DNA of 64,000 nt from positions 80,044-144,043 of the forward strand of contig SVDN01000002.1 of NCBI GenBank assembly GCA_015057825.1. Reading direction: 5' to 3'. The translations under genes and the position numbers were made by a program. This stretch comes from Lachnospiraceae bacterium. Lineage in GTDB: Bacteria > Bacillota > Clostridia > Lachnospirales > Lachnospiraceae. Shown here piece by piece: positions 26,497-35,893 of this stretch (position 1 is the first letter of the stretch; each line of letters begins with the position of its first letter). The notes under the pieces are model-generated. The model saw only the letters and a list, made by a program, of their open reading frames with translations. It did no database searches and was not told the DNA's origin.

Positions 26497-26546
26497 TTGA
26501 ATCAATCAAGCAATTTCGGATTAATTCAAACAAGGAGGAAAAAAAT

Positions 26547-26786
26547 ATGGAAAAAAGAACAACAAACAGCGGATTAAAAGCAGCTAAGGTAATAATAACA
26601 ATAATTATGATTATTTGGGTGATTTCGCCAATTGATCTCATGCCGTTTATTCCACTTGATGACATAGCAGTATTTATAGGAACTATATTATTTGACATAT
26701 TGGCAGGAAGAAACCCAGGAACAAATTATTATAATAATCATCAAGATTATTACACCAATCAACAGGATTACTATAATTACAGATAG
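26547..26786 (+). CDS. YkvA/DUF1232-like small membrane protein
   Basis: 79 residues. Two hydrophobic segments and VISPIDLMPFIPLDDIAVFIGTIL, which is the DUF1232 core (SPIDLIPD-type). The C-terminal 25 residues are Asn/Tyr/Gln rich (YYNNHQDYYTNQQDYYNYR), odd for the family. AAGGAGG 6-8 bases before the ATG. Function unknown. Confidence 0.7.
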   Translation: MEKRTTNSGLKAAKVIITIIMIIWVISPIDLMPFIPLDDIAVFIGTILFDILAGRNPGTNYYNNHQDYYTNQQDYYNYR

Positions 26787-26840
26787 TGCTACAAAAGCAC
26801 TTGTGATATTGGACGTAATTTGGAATTATGAAAATGCATA

Positions 26841-26868
26841 AAGCCCGCCACAACGCGGGCTTTTTTTT
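26841..26868 (+). terminator. Rho-independent terminator
   Basis: AAGCCCGC-CACAAC-GCGGGCTT followed by eight T, after the DUF1232-like gene. Confidence 0.93.
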
Positions 26869-26926
26869 ATCCCCCGAAAATCCTATAATATTTACACAAG
26901 AATTATTTTTAATTACAGGTGACCTC

Positions 26927-27439
26927 ATGATAAAACTCATTAAACCAACAAAAGAATTGGAATCGCTGGCTATAGAATTCAAGCAGGAATTCTTTGACAA
27001 CAATGAAAGAATAATAAATGGCAGTGAGCTCTTGGATCAAACAGACGATTATGATGAATGGCTTACTTCCGTCACAAATAACAGCTGCGCCAAAACCGTT
27101 AATCCAAACTGGGTTGTGACTGATACTTTTTTTGCGATTGATGGAGCGGGCAAGATTGTGGGAATTATTGACTTAAGACATTCTCTAAATGATTTCCTTA
27201 AAGATCTTGGAAATTGCGGATATAGTGTGAGACCATCAGAGCGGAGAAAAGGCTACGCCACCGAAATGCTTAGGCAAGTCTTAATTGTTGCAAAGGAAAG
27301 TGGCATGAATAAATTGCATTTATCTGTGGAGCGAGATAACGAGGCATCGATAAAAACAATCAAAAGCAACGGCGGAGTCTATGAAAGAAGCTTCCAAATC
27401 GAAAATGAAATTGCTGATATTTACAAAATACTGATTTAA
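26927..27439 (+). CDS. GNAT family N-acetyltransferase
   Basis: Acetyl-CoA-dependent transferase of 170 residues. The CoA-binding segment is VRPSERRKGYATEMLRQVL and the C-terminal strand region LHLSVERDNEASIKTIKSNGG follows. The frame extends upstream through the terminator at 26841, so the ATG at 26927 with AGGTGA is taken as the start. Substrate unknown. Confidence 0.88.
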   Translation: MIKLIKPTKELESLAIEFKQEFFDNNERIINGSELLDQTDDYDEWLTSVTNNSCAKTVNPNWVVTDTFFAIDGAGKIVGIIDLRHSLNDFLKDLGNCGYSVRPSERRKGYATEMLRQVLIVAKESGMNKLHLSVERDNEASIKTIKSNGGVYERSFQIENEIADIYKILI

Positions 27440-27520
27440 TGCTAGTTTATTGCTTGATAAATAACCTGGCTTTTATTTAACAATTAACTATTATATCTCT
27501 ACTTTAAAAGGAATTTGAAA

Positions 27521-28279
27521 ATGAAAGTACTTGTGATACCGGACATACATTTAAAATCATGGATTTTTGACAGAGCAGATGTAATAATGAAAACCGGAAA
27601 AGCTGATAGAGCCGTTTGCCTTATGGATATTCCTGATGATTGGGATATGGAATTTCAAGTAGAACGTTATAAAGAGGCATTTGATCGCGCGATTACGTTT
27701 GCTAAAGAATATCCGGATACATTATGGTGCTATGGCAATCATGATGTCAGTTATCCATGGGGAAAGCTAGAAACAGGTTATTCACCTTACGCTGAAAAGA
27801 CGGTAATTGAAAAGCTGGAGGAATTGGAAAATAGCCTTCATAATCCGTCACAGATAAATATAGTGCACCGCATTGACAATATATTGTTCATGCATGGTGG
27901 TCTAACAGAAATATTTGTAAAAAAGCTTGAAAAGGGACTTTTGGATGCCAAAATAGATGACGTTATTGCTGCTGTAAACGCGGCATCGATAGATATTCTT
28001 TGGAATGACGAGTCTCCCTTATGGTTTAGACCACAATACAAGGCTAAAAAGATGTTTAGGGCTGATACCTATAAACAAGTTGTCGGGCATACACCGGTTG
28101 ATAAAATCTTTGAAAAAGATAGTATAATTTCGACGGATGTTTTCTCTACATACAGAGATGGAAGGCAAATTGGAGAATCGGCTATGATAGTAATTGACTC
28201 GATTAACGGAGACTATGAGAAGATAAACGTTATGGGAAAGCTTGATTATAGTGTCGAAACGGAATCATTATATGAATAA
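27521..28279 (+). CDS. Metallophosphoesterase
   Basis: Calcineurin-like phosphoesterase fold, 252 residues. DIH near residue 8, GNHD around 77-80, MHGG and VVGHTP near the C-terminal half give the two-metal site. ATG at 27521 with AAAGGA upstream is preferred over TTG 27515. Related to serine/threonine or dinucleotide phosphatases; which is not clear. Followed directly by a hairpin with the AAGGTGACTT motif. Confidence 0.85.
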   Translation: MKVLVIPDIHLKSWIFDRADVIMKTGKADRAVCLMDIPDDWDMEFQVERYKEAFDRAITFAKEYPDTLWCYGNHDVSYPWGKLETGYSPYAEKTVIEKLEELENSLHNPSQINIVHRIDNILFMHGGLTEIFVKKLEKGLLDAKIDDVIAAVNAASIDILWNDESPLWFRPQYKAKKMFRADTYKQVVGHTPVDKIFEKDSIISTDVFSTYRDGRQIGESAMIVIDSINGDYEKINVMGKLDYSVETESLYE

Positions 28280-28318
28280 AAGAAAGTCACATTAAAAAAT
28301 TTCAAGGTGACTTTCTTG
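28280..28318. repeat. Imperfect palindrome with AAGGTGACTT motif, upstream copy
   Basis: AAGAAAGTCACATT and AAGGTGACTTTCTT arms, 14 bases each with one mismatch, separated by about 10 bases. It can act as terminator for the phosphoesterase gene, yet its arms recur downstream of the next gene and in that gene's promoter. Confidence 0.75.
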
Positions 28319-28338
28319 AATTTTAAGGTAACTAACTA

Positions 28339-28367
28339 TTGACGGAAGGTGACTGGGCAACTATAAT
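28339..28367 (+). promoter_or_regulatory. Promoter of the HTH-ATPase-STAS gene with internal motif
   Basis: TTGACG (28339-28344), 17-base spacer, TATAAT (28362-28367). The spacer contains AAGGTGAC (28346-28353), the motif of the flanking palindromes, where a bound protein would block RNA polymerase. Confidence 0.8.
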
Positions 28368-28412
28368 AAAATCGTAAAAACACTATTTTAGCAGCTATTG
28401 AGGAGATTGGAT

Positions 28413-29453
28413 ATGCGTATTACTAAGGATAAAAAAGAAGCGGTTCTTTCATATATTTTGGAAAAAATTGATTCAAATGATAACGTGGTCCAAAAGACAA
28501 TGGAAGCATTTGATATTTCAAGGAAAACAGTATTTAAATATATTGATGAGCTACTGAGCATTAATGCAATAAAGCGCATCAAGCGGGGGGAATATGTTCT
28601 TTCTAAAAGCGTATCAATATTCTCTCTTTCAAGAGAAAAGGGAGATCTTAACAGAGAGGAAGTAATATTTGTAGATAATGTAGAGCCTATAATTGCAGGA
28701 TTACCGCAAAACGTTAAAAACATTTGGGAATATGTGTTCAGCGAAATGATGAATAACGCTATTGATCATTCAAATGCGAAAAAGGTGACGGTCTCTGTAA
28801 TAAAGGATTTCGCAAATACTACTATCATAATGTGTGATAATGGTGTAGGCATCTTCAAAAAAATTAAAGATTTCTTTGGATATGATAGCTTAGACGATGC
28901 TATTTCGGAGCTTTTTAAAGGGAAGCTTACTACAGATAGCCTTAATCATTCCGGTGAGGGGATTTTTTTTAGCTCCCGTATCATGGATGAATTTGTAATT
29001 ATATCCGATGGTAAGGTGTTCAGCCATAATAAATATGACATGACCGACATCAGCTCACTTGAAGACTATGCTGAGTTGGAGCGCGTATTATCGAATAAAG
29101 GAACGGTTCTTTATATGAGCCTTTCAAATAAAAGCAATAAAAGAATTGTAGATGTATTTAATAAATATTCAGATGTAGAGAATGGATTTATAAAAACTGA
29201 TATTGTTCTTAGAAATATATTCAGTTCCGCTCCGATTTCCCGAAGCCAGGCAAAACGTTTATGCGAGCGTCTTAGTGATTTTAATGAGGTTGAACTTGAT
29301 TTTGAAGGTATTGAATGGATGGGACAAGGATTTGCACATCAATTATTTGTAGTTTTTAAGAATAACAATCCTAAAGTTAAGCTTATACCACTTAAGATGA
29401 GTGAAGACGTTGAAAAGATGTACAACCATGTAGTAAATACAAAATATAAATAA
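28413..29453 (+). CDS. HTH + histidine-kinase-like ATPase + STAS-like (DUF4325) protein
   Basis: 346 residues. Residues 1-70 resemble a winged HTH (KDKKEAVLSYILEKIDSND then RKTVFKYIDELLSINAIKRIKRGEYVLS). Residues about 105-245 form a GHKL ATPase: EMMNNAIDHSNAKKV (N box), CDNGVGIFKKI (G1 box) and NHSGEGIFFSS. Residues 270-340 match the STAS-like DUF4325 (PISRSQAKRLCERLSDFNEVELDFEGIEWMGQGFAHQLF). There is no histidine phosphoacceptor domain, so it is not an ordinary sensor kinase; an ATP-dependent DNA-binding switch is more likely. ATG 28413 with GAGGAGAT upstream. Flanked by related palindromes. Confidence 0.8.
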   Translation: MRITKDKKEAVLSYILEKIDSNDNVVQKTMEAFDISRKTVFKYIDELLSINAIKRIKRGEYVLSKSVSIFSLSREKGDLNREEVIFVDNVEPIIAGLPQNVKNIWEYVFSEMMNNAIDHSNAKKVTVSVIKDFANTTIIMCDNGVGIFKKIKDFFGYDSLDDAISELFKGKLTTDSLNHSGEGIFFSSRIMDEFVIISDGKVFSHNKYDMTDISSLEDYAELERVLSNKGTVLYMSLSNKSNKRIVDVFNKYSDVENGFIKTDIVLRNIFSSAPISRSQAKRLCERLSDFNEVELDFEGIEWMGQGFAHQLFVVFKNNNPKVKLIPLKMSEDVEKMYNHVVNTKYK

Positions 29454-29465
29454 AATACAATATTG

Positions 29466-29501
29466 AGAAAGTCACCTTAAAAATTTTTAAGGTGACTTTC
29501 T
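29466..29501. repeat. Perfect 36-bp palindrome, downstream copy
   Basis: AGAAAGTCACCTTAAAAA (29466-29483) followed with no loop by its exact reverse complement. A further half-site AAGGTGACTTT lies at 29510-29520. It can terminate transcription but also repeats the motif seen in the gene's promoter. Confidence 0.85.
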
Positions 29502-29552
29502 TTGAGCTTAAGGTGACTTTTTATACTATTTTCATTTTTCACTGTTTGATGT

Positions 29553-29558
29553 TATAAT
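29553..29558 (+). promoter_or_regulatory. Probable -10 box of the gdpP-rplI-dnaB operon
   Basis: TATAAT with poor -35 match (TTCATT-like about 17 bases upstream). It leaves a leader of over 100 bases before gdpP. Confidence 0.45.
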
Positions 29559-29680
29559 ATAAATTGCGAAATAATTTTCATTTGCTTGCTTTTAGGCAGT
29601 GGTTTGCCTATTAATTTGCTTAAAAATGTGAGTTTAGCGCAGGGGGTGGAAGGCCGCCTGCGCAGTATTTGGGAGAAATT

Positions 29681-31723
29681 ATGAAAAACAGAATTAAAGT
29701 TCACAAAAGGCTTAATCTATATTTCACATGGCCGCTTATTGTTATAGCGTTTTTTGCGGCGCTTGCAATAGGGTTGTTCTTTGTTAGCATAAATGCCGGC
29801 ATTGTGGCAATTATTTGCACGGCTGTTTACGCCGTTGCGGTTATTATTATCCACTTGGTTAATCGTAAAAAAATGGTTCATGAACTTGTGGAATTTGCGG
29901 AAGAATATTCGCAGGTTCAGGGCGAGTTTATTAAAGATCTTGTTATTCCTTACGGTATCTTGGACGGATACGGTCAGCTTTTGTGGATGAATACCCGAAT
30001 GGCCGAAATAACAGATAACAAACTTCGCGAAAACAGAAGCTTTTTGTCGGAGTTTAAAGATATAACACTTGAAGATTTGGACTTTGAGACGGAAAAGGTT
30101 ATCAACCTTGTTCATAATGACAAAAATTACCGAGTAGAGCTTAAAAAGCTCATTCCGCCGGAGGATTTTAAAGGCAACAAAGTCCTTAACTTAAATGTTG
30201 ATCGTCCTTATTTTGTTGCGGTTTATTTCTTTGATGAAACTCAAATGAAAAAAATGCAAAAAGAAATCGTAGATCAGCAGATGGTTACGGGTCTTATTTA
30301 TCTTGATAACTACGAAGAAATCTTAAACGAAGTCGAAGATGTGAGACGTGCTCTTTTAATCGGTCTTCTGGACAGAAAGATTACCGGTTATTTCTTCGAA
30401 ATGGACGGTATCGTTCGTAAACTTGAAAAAGACAGATATTTCATTGCTTTCAAGCGCCAGTATCTTTCGGGCCTTCAAAGCAACAAATTTGAAATATTGG
30501 ATGAAATAAAAGAAGTTAACTTAGGCAACGACAACCCTGTTACCATCAGTATAGGTATTGGTGTGGGCGGCAGCGGTTACAATCAAAACTGCGATTTTGC
30601 CCGTGCGGCTATCGATCTTGCCCTGGGACGCGGCGGCGATCAGGCGGTTGTTAAAGAAGGGGAAAAAATCTACTATTACGGCGGCAAAAGCAAGTCCGTT
30701 GAGAAAAATACAAAAGTTAAAGCCAGAGTTAAAGCTCATGCTCTTAAGCAGATTCTTCTTGAAAAAGACAAAGTCATTATTATGGGTCACCGTGTGGGAG
30801 ATATTGATTCCTTCGGCGCATCCATCGGTCTTTTCAAGGCAGCCAAGGCTTATGGCAAGCGTGCTTACATAATAATCAACGAAACAACCACGACGGTTAA
30901 GCCTATCATCGAGCTTTTTAACAGCGATGAAGACTATTTAAACGATACATTTATAGATGAGGAACGCGCAAAAGAACTCATAGACGAAACCACGGTTCTT
31001 GCGGTTGTGGATACAAGCAAGCCGGAAATCGTGGAATGTCCGGAACTTTTATCTCTTGCAAAAAGCATTGTTGTTGTGGATCATCACAGACAGAGTTCGT
31101 CCATTATCGAAAATCCTGTTTTGTCCTACATTGAGCCTTTTGCATCATCCGCCAGCGAAATGGTTACGGAGCTTTTGCAATACGTTTCCGATTCTATCAA
31201 GCTTAAGAAGATTGAAGCGGAAGCCTTGTATGCGGGTATTCTTATTGATACCAACTATTTTTCAACAAACACGGGCGTAAGAACCTTTGAGGCAGCAGCA
31301 TACCTTAAAAAAATGGGTGCGGACATTACCAGAGTTCGCGAGCTTTTCAGAGATGACTTAAGCGACTTTAAGGCTAAAGCCGAGGCAATTACAAAGGCCG
31401 AGATTTTTGACGACCAATTTGCAATTACGGAATGTCCGTCGGAAGACATCGAAAGCCCAACGGTTGTGGTTGCTCAGACAGCCAACGATTTGCTCAGCAT
31501 TAACAATGTCAAAGCAAGTTTCGTTCTTACGGATTATAACAACAAAATCTATATCAGCGCTCGTTCAACGGGAGAACTTAATGTTCAGCTGGTTATGGAA
31601 AGAATCGGCGGCGGCGGCCACATGAACACAGCCGGAGCGCAGCTTTCCAACTGCACCATCAACGAGGCTAAGCGCATAATAAAAGAAACAGTAAATAAAA
31701 TGATGGAAGAGGGAGACCTATAA
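29681..31723 (+). CDS. gdpP: Cyclic-di-AMP phosphodiesterase GdpP
   Basis: Breaks c-di-AMP down to pApA at the membrane. Two membrane segments (about residues 12-55), a PAS-like region (about 80-175), a degenerate GGDEF domain (about 180-315), a DHH domain with [13 protein letters not shown] near 368 and VVVDHHR near 466, and DHHA1 with GGGGH near 643. About 680 residues, normal. ATG 29681 with GGGAGAAA. It overlaps rplI by one base (TAATG), the usual gdpP-rplI-dnaB order in Firmicutes. Confidence 0.95.
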   Translation: MKNRIKVHKRLNLYFTWPLIVIAFFAALAIGLFFVSINAGIVAIICTAVYAVAVIIIHLVNRKKMVHELVEFAEEYSQVQGEFIKDLVIPYGILDGYGQLLWMNTRMAEITDNKLRENRSFLSEFKDITLEDLDFETEKVINLVHNDKNYRVELKKLIPPEDFKGNKVLNLNVDRPYFVAVYFFDETQMKKMQKEIVDQQMVTGLIYLDNYEEILNEVEDVRRALLIGLLDRKITGYFFEMDGIVRKLEKDRYFIAFKRQYLSGLQSNKFEILDEIKEVNLGNDNPVTISIGIGVGGSGYNQNCDFARAAIDLALGRGGDQAVVKEGEKIYYYGGKSKSVEKNTKVKARVKAHALKQILLEKDKVIIMGHRVGDIDSFGASIGLFKAAKAYGKRAYIIINETTTTVKPIIELFNSDEDYLNDTFIDEERAKELIDETTVLAVVDTSKPEIVECPELLSLAKSIVVVDHHRQSSSIIENPVLSYIEPFASSASEMVTELLQYVSDSIKLKKIEAEALYAGILIDTNYFSTNTGVRTFEAAAYLKKMGADITRVRELFRDDLSDFKAKAEAITKAEIFDDQFAITECPSEDIESPTVVVAQTANDLLSINNVKASFVLTDYNNKIYISARSTGELNVQLVMERIGGGGHMNTAGAQLSNCTINEAKRIIKETVNKMMEEGDL

Positions 31724-32169
31724 TGAAAGTTATATTACTTGAAGATGTTAAATCTCTCGGCAAAAAGGGAGATATTGTAGATGTTAACGATGGTTACGCA
31801 AGAAACTTTATTTTGCCGAAGAAAAAAGGTGTTGAAGCAAACTCTCAGCACATGAACGATCTTAAGCTCCAAAAAGCAAACGATGACAAGCTTGCAAAAG
31901 AACGCTTGGAAGCTGCAAAAGAGCTTAAAGTTAAGATTGAAGAAGGCTCTGTTGAGCTTAAAATCAAGGCCGGAGAAGGCGGCAAGCTTTTCGGTGCCGT
32001 TTCCGCAAAAGAAATCGGTGCGGCCGTTGCCGAACAGATGAAGCTTGATATCGATAAGAAAAAAATTCAGATGAAGGAGCCTATAAAAACTCTGGGCAGC
32101 CACATCATTCAGGTTAAATTGCACAAGGACGTTACTGCGGATTTAACCGTTAAAGTTGTAGAAGGTTAG
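31723..32169 (+). CDS. rplI: 50S ribosomal protein L9
   Basis: 148 residues. N-terminal [32 protein letters not shown] is diagnostic, followed by a long helix and a C-terminal domain. Translationally coupled to gdpP. Confidence 0.97.
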   Translation: MKVILLEDVKSLGKKGDIVDVNDGYARNFILPKKKGVEANSQHMNDLKLQKANDDKLAKERLEAAKELKVKIEEGSVELKIKAGEGGKLFGAVSAKEIGAAVAEQMKLDIDKKKIQMKEPIKTLGSHIIQVKLHKDVTADLTVKVVEG

Positions 32170-32179
32170 GTATTAATTT

Positions 32180-33526
32180 ATGGATGAAGCTCTTTTAAAA
32201 AGAGTGATGCCGCATAGCATACAGGCGGAGCAGTCCGTAATCGGCGCCATGATTATGGATAAAGATGCCATTTCGGTGGCTTGCGAAACCGTCGGTCTTA
32301 CAAAGGACGATTTTTACAATAAAAACTATGGGGCATTGTTTGAAGCAATTGCGGAATTATATAATGAGGGAAAGCCGGTTGATGATATAACCATTGCCGA
32401 AAAAATAGGGGATAAAAATGTTCCCAAAGAAATCGCAAGCAGAGATTCTTTAAGGGAGATAATTCAAGCGGTTCCCACATCGGCAAATATAAAAAATTAT
32501 GCGGAGATAGTTTATGAAAAAGCCATGCTTCGCCGCATGATTAAAATGACGGAAGAAATAGCAAACAATTGTTATGCCGAAAGCGATACGGTGGGCAATT
32601 TGCTTGATGATACGGAGCAGCGAGTTTTCAAGCTTTTGCAATCAAAAGGCTCAAGCGATTATGTGCCTATCAGCGAGGTCGTAAGAGAAGCGCTGGACAG
32701 AATCGAGCTGGCAAGCGCCTCGACGGATGGTATTACGGGTATTTCAACGGGATTTGCGGATTTGGACAGAAGGACATCGGGTCTTCAAAATTCGGACCTT
32801 ATATTGGTTGCCGCCCGTCCGTCTATGGGTAAGACGGCTTTTGTCCTTAATCTTGCCCAAAATATGTTTAAGAACGGAAAAACAGTTCTTATATTCAGTT
32901 TGGAAATGCCGAAGGTTCAGCTTGTTAACCGTCTTTTGGCTCAGGAAGGTCGTATCGACGGACAAAAAATCATGTCGGGTCGTCTTGACGAAAAAGACTA
33001 TGACTCTTTGATTGAGGCCGCTGATGTTGTGGGCCATTCAAGACTTATTATCGAAGACAAGTCCGGTATCACTATTCCGGAAATGCGATCAAAATGCAGA
33101 AAATACAAGCTTGAACACAATATAGATATAATCATGATTGACTACTTGCAGCTTATGAACGGCAGCGGTCGTTCGGAAAGCAGGCAGCAGGAGATTTCCG
33201 AGATTTCTCGTGCTCTTAAAGGCTTGGCAAGAGAGCTGAACGTGCCGGTAATAGCACTGTCGCAGCTTTCCCGTGCGGTTGAGTCAAGAACCGACCATCG
33301 CCCTATGCTTTCGGATCTTCGTGAATCCGGTGCCATCGAGCAGGATGCGGATATTGTAATGTTCTTATATCGTGACGATTATTACAATCCGGAAAGTCCC
33401 GATAAAGGCGTAACGGAAATAATTACGGCTAAGCAAAGAAACGGTCCGGTTGGTACCGACAAATTGATGTGGCTCTCAAATTTCATGAAATTTGTGGGTT
33501 ACGAAGCATCAAAGAAAAAAGATTAA
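32180..33526 (+). CDS. dnaB: Replicative DNA helicase
   Basis: Unwinds DNA at the replication fork as a hexamer. N-terminal domain LPHSIQAEQSVIGAMI-type (PHSIQAEQSVIGAM), Walker A ARPSMGKT at about residue 211-218, Walker B IIMIDYLQLM and the ALSQLSRAVE segment. 448 residues. Confidence 0.97.
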   Translation: MDEALLKRVMPHSIQAEQSVIGAMIMDKDAISVACETVGLTKDDFYNKNYGALFEAIAELYNEGKPVDDITIAEKIGDKNVPKEIASRDSLREIIQAVPTSANIKNYAEIVYEKAMLRRMIKMTEEIANNCYAESDTVGNLLDDTEQRVFKLLQSKGSSDYVPISEVVREALDRIELASASTDGITGISTGFADLDRRTSGLQNSDLILVAARPSMGKTAFVLNLAQNMFKNGKTVLIFSLEMPKVQLVNRLLAQEGRIDGQKIMSGRLDEKDYDSLIEAADVVGHSRLIIEDKSGITIPEMRSKCRKYKLEHNIDIIMIDYLQLMNGSGRSESRQQEISEISRALKGLARELNVPVIALSQLSRAVESRTDHRPMLSDLRESGAIEQDADIVMFLYRDDYYNPESPDKGVTEIITAKQRNGPVGTDKLMWLSNFMKFVGYEASKKKD

Positions 33527-33532
33527 AGAAAA

Positions 33533-33568
33533 AAGGCAATGTCTACAATAGTAAACATTGCCTTGATT
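33533..33568. terminator. Terminator between dnaB and the convergent DUF1858 gene
   Basis: AAGGCAATG(T) pairs with (A)CATTGCCTT, with an inner AC/GT pair; A/T-rich on both sides. Confidence 0.8.
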
Positions 33569-33579
33569 ATTTTAAAAAA

Positions 33580-33780
33580 TTATTTTGAAGCAAGATATGT
33601 ATTCATCTCATCAACGAGTGAATCAACTCTCATGCCGTGAACCATACAAGCCTGCTCCAATGTTTCAGCCTGTGCCGATGGGCAACCAACGCAACCCATA
33701 CCTGCGTTCATTAAAATCATTACTAAGCCTTGGTCCATTCTTACGATGTCACCAATAAGTGTATCTTTATCTACTGACAT
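33580..33780 (-). CDS. DUF1858 redox-disulfide domain protein
   Basis: 66 residues. MNAGMGCVGCPSAQAETLEQACMVHGM is the DUF1858 core with a CxxC pair (Cys30 and Cys33 region) that may cycle between thiol and disulfide. The domain is also found fused or next to hybrid-cluster proteins. AGGAGGAAAAAAT lies upstream of the ATG on the minus strand. Role unknown. Confidence 0.85.
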   Translation of the reverse strand: MSVDKDTLIGDIVRMDQGLVMILMNAGMGCVGCPSAQAETLEQACMVHGMRVDSLVDEMNTYLASK

Positions 33781-33914
33781 TATTTTTTCCTCCTTTAAAA
33801 TTGCTTTGTCGCTGTTTACGATTACGCGCGACTTTTAAAATCTGATAGTATTTGATATTATATTATAGCTGAAAAAATTTTGCAAGAAAAAAGGATATGC
33901 AAATTGTTTATTAT

Positions 33915-33944
33915 TTGAACATTGTGTAAAGATATTGTTAAAAT
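33915..33944 (+). promoter_or_regulatory. Possible ferredoxin promoter
   Basis: TTGAAC, 18-base spacer, TAAAAT. Other A/T-rich -10-like boxes lie closer to the gene. Confidence 0.4.
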
Positions 33945-34017
33945 ATAGAGATTTGCTTGTGTTTTAAAAACTTTTGGTATAAAATGTAAGAAACATATTT
34001 TTAAGGAGGAAGAATAA

Positions 34018-34188
34018 ATGGCATATAAAATTTCAGACGCTTGCATTAACTGTGGTACATGTGTAGGTGAATGTCCTGTAGAAGCTATCTCAGACGCAGG
34101 TTCACAGCAGCAGATCGATGCTGATAAATGCATCAGCTGCGGATCATGTGCTTCAGCCTGTCCTGTTAGCGCTATCGCAGAAGACTAA
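34018..34188 (+). CDS. 2[4Fe-4S] ferredoxin
   Basis: 56 residues, clostridial-type electron carrier. Two CxxCxxCxxxCP motifs: CINCGTCVGECP and CISCGSCASACP. AAGGAGGA 7 bases before the ATG. It is monocistronic, with a hairpin terminator after it. Serves low-potential electron transfer in anaerobes. Confidence 0.96.
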   Translation: MAYKISDACINCGTCVGECPVEAISDAGSQQQIDADKCISCGSCASACPVSAIAED

Positions 34189-34203
34189 TTTAAGAAGAAA
34201 ACT

Positions 34204-34236
34204 AAAAAACCGACGCTTTAAGCGTCGGTTTTTGCT
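34204..34236. terminator. Terminator of ferredoxin / MecA
   Basis: AAAACCGACGCTT and AAGCGTCGGTTTTT arms; between convergent genes. Confidence 0.9.
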
Positions 34237-34244
34237 TTTAATAA

Positions 34245-35048
34245 TCAGATATTTGCAAGCTTCTGAATAGCTTTGTCTTTTAAAATCACTTCAAAGTGTT
34301 CTTTCATAAATGCACTTCCCGCATAAGAAATGTTTGATCTGAAGCCGTATTCCGAAATGATGTTACACATCTTGCTAAAGTCTTCCGCTGAACTGAAATC
34401 TTTTCTGAGTAATAAGTAATATCTGTTATCTACAGAATATTTGTAAAGAGTGCTTCTGCCGTGGCAGATATCTTTGATAACCGTTGAAAGTCCGAGAACA
34501 GTCTCCATATCATCAAAAGAATAAAGCATTTCAATATCCTTAGGTGTATTTTTAAGTAAATCTTTGTTCAAAGAAGCTTTTGCTTTAGCCGGTTTTTCAG
34601 GTGCAATGGATTTGTTTAACGGAGTGAATGTTTCGTCCGTATCGGAAACCTTGCCGCCGTTTTTGTTGGTTGCTGCCGCAAAAACATCACGAAGAAGCGC
34701 GGTAGCTCCGTTTATTTCGTCTTCCAATTTGGATATTTGATCGAAGTCGTTATCCTCTTTTGCGGAAGAGAAATTTGAAAAACGCGTATCCAACTCTTCC
34801 GGATCCTCGACCTTTGTAATAATTAAGATGATTGAATCCGTACTTGTCGGAATTGCCTCTATCATTAAAGGTATATCGTCTGCCTCGAAACCGAATTCAT
34901 CGGCAGCCTGTTGAATCATATCTTTAAAAAGAGATTTTGCTTTTTCTGTTCCGTAGGCAAGTTCGCTGAGCTTAATCTGCCTTGAAATCAGATCATTTCT
35001 GTTTAAAGTGCATCGTATTTGATTATCATTGATTTTTTCTATTTTCAT
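34245..35048 (-). CDS. mecA: MecA-type adaptor protein
   Basis: Adaptor that delivers substrates to the ClpC unfoldase in Firmicutes. The N-terminal region MKIEKINDNQIRCTLNRNDL and the C-terminal domain (DMETVLGLSTVIKD, YYLLLRKD, ISEYG) are those of MecA; the middle is a low-complexity linker. 267 residues, longer than the Bacillus protein (218), mainly in that linker. Start at 35048 because AGAGGTG is 7 bases upstream. Confidence 0.85.
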   Translation of the reverse strand: MKIEKINDNQIRCTLNRNDLISRQIKLSELAYGTEKAKSLFKDMIQQAADEFGFEADDIPLMIEAIPTSTDSIILIITKVEDPEELDTRFSNFSSAKEDNDFDQISKLEDEINGATALLRDVFAAATNKNGGKVSDTDETFTPLNKSIAPEKPAKAKASLNKDLLKNTPKDIEMLYSFDDMETVLGLSTVIKDICHGRSTLYKYSVDNRYYLLLRKDFSSAEDFSKMCNIISEYGFRSNISYAGSAFMKEHFEVILKDKAIQKLANI

Positions 35049-35464
35049 ATTCAGCACCTCTTTTCATAGAAAAATTTATATATGAGTATAATTAGCTCAT
35101 CTTATATTTGTAGTATAACTTATATCGACATATTATGCAAATAAAATAAGAGATGTGCAATGGGAACAAAGTACTAAATAAATACAATTTTCCCCTTGAA
35201 AATAAAGGAATTCTCTTGTATACTACGCATGGGTTTGGTTAAGAGTCGATCGAAATTTTTTATGAAAGGAGTTTAACAAAACCTGAATTTAAGAAATTAT
35301 TATTCTTATTTTAACACCGTTTAAGTAAGTCTATTTAGTCTATCAATCTATATTACACAGTAGATAATCAAAGGCAAAACCATTTTAAAAAGGAATTCTG
35401 TTATCACAAAGAATCCGGGAGTATACATTTTAATAGGGAGAAGCACATAAAAGGAGTGGCAATT
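35049..35464. other. Intergenic region with a promoter and a long leader
   Basis: 416 bases between mecA (-) and a small gene (+). One clear promoter at 35196-35224 leaves about 230 untranslated bases. A 15-codon ORF (35230-35277) lies just after it but has no ribosome site. No stable structure beyond short hairpins was recognised. Confidence 0.5.
35196..35224 (+). promoter_or_regulatory. Promoter with long leader
   Basis: TTGAAA, 17-base spacer, TATACT. Confidence 0.75.
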
Positions 35465-35692
35465 ATGAAAAATGATGAAAATCCTTCAGAAAAGACTCTC
35501 TTTGTTTTTTTGTTAAATGAATTACAAGGATATCGGGAAAACGGCCTGCGTCTCGCATTGGAAGGTGTTCCATCAACTCCTGAAGAAGTTGCGGCGGAAT
35601 GTTTTTTGTTCGAAGAAAAAGGATATATGCGTGATTATGTGACCAACGAAAAAGGAATCGTCGAAGAAATCAACTTCAAAAGAATGTATTAA
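35465..35692 (+). CDS. Small protein, unknown function
   Basis: 75 residues. ATG at 35465 with AAGGAG 8 bases upstream is preferred over the overlapping GTG at 35456. Sequence is mixed and acidic (MKNDENPSEKTL, EEVAAECFLFEEKGYMRDYV) with no membrane segment. Not recognised. Confidence 0.6.
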   Translation: MKNDENPSEKTLFVFLLNELQGYRENGLRLALEGVPSTPEEVAAECFLFEEKGYMRDYVTNEKGIVEEINFKRMY

Positions 35693-35782
35693 AAGATTTA
35701 TAGGGAGGCTGTGGCTGATTATTTTAAGGAAAATAACCAAGGACAAGCCACGGGTGGGATTTATTATTAAACAATTTATAAA

Positions 35783-35811
35783 GTGACTATAACAGCCAAA
35801 GGTGTTATAAT
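35783..35811 (+). promoter_or_regulatory. Probable promoter of the GH18 gene
   Basis: GTGACT, 17-base spacer, TATAAT (35806-35811). A hairpin with an 11-base arm (about 35831-35857) stands between it and the ribosome site. Confidence 0.55.
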
Positions 35812-35893
35812 GACAAAGATGACTGCAAAAACCGAAAAGCCCTCGAGGCCTTTCGGTGATTGCGGTAAATTAGCGATAATAAGGAGAACAGTT

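Noticed and set aside
19200-29453. Prophage or integrative element
   Set aside because: Accessory gene content is suggestive, but no integrase, structural gene, tRNA attachment duplication or conjugation gene was seen.
35230-35277. 15-codon ORF in the leader after the 35196 promoter
   Set aside because: No ribosome site and no sign of an attenuator or codon run; may be chance.
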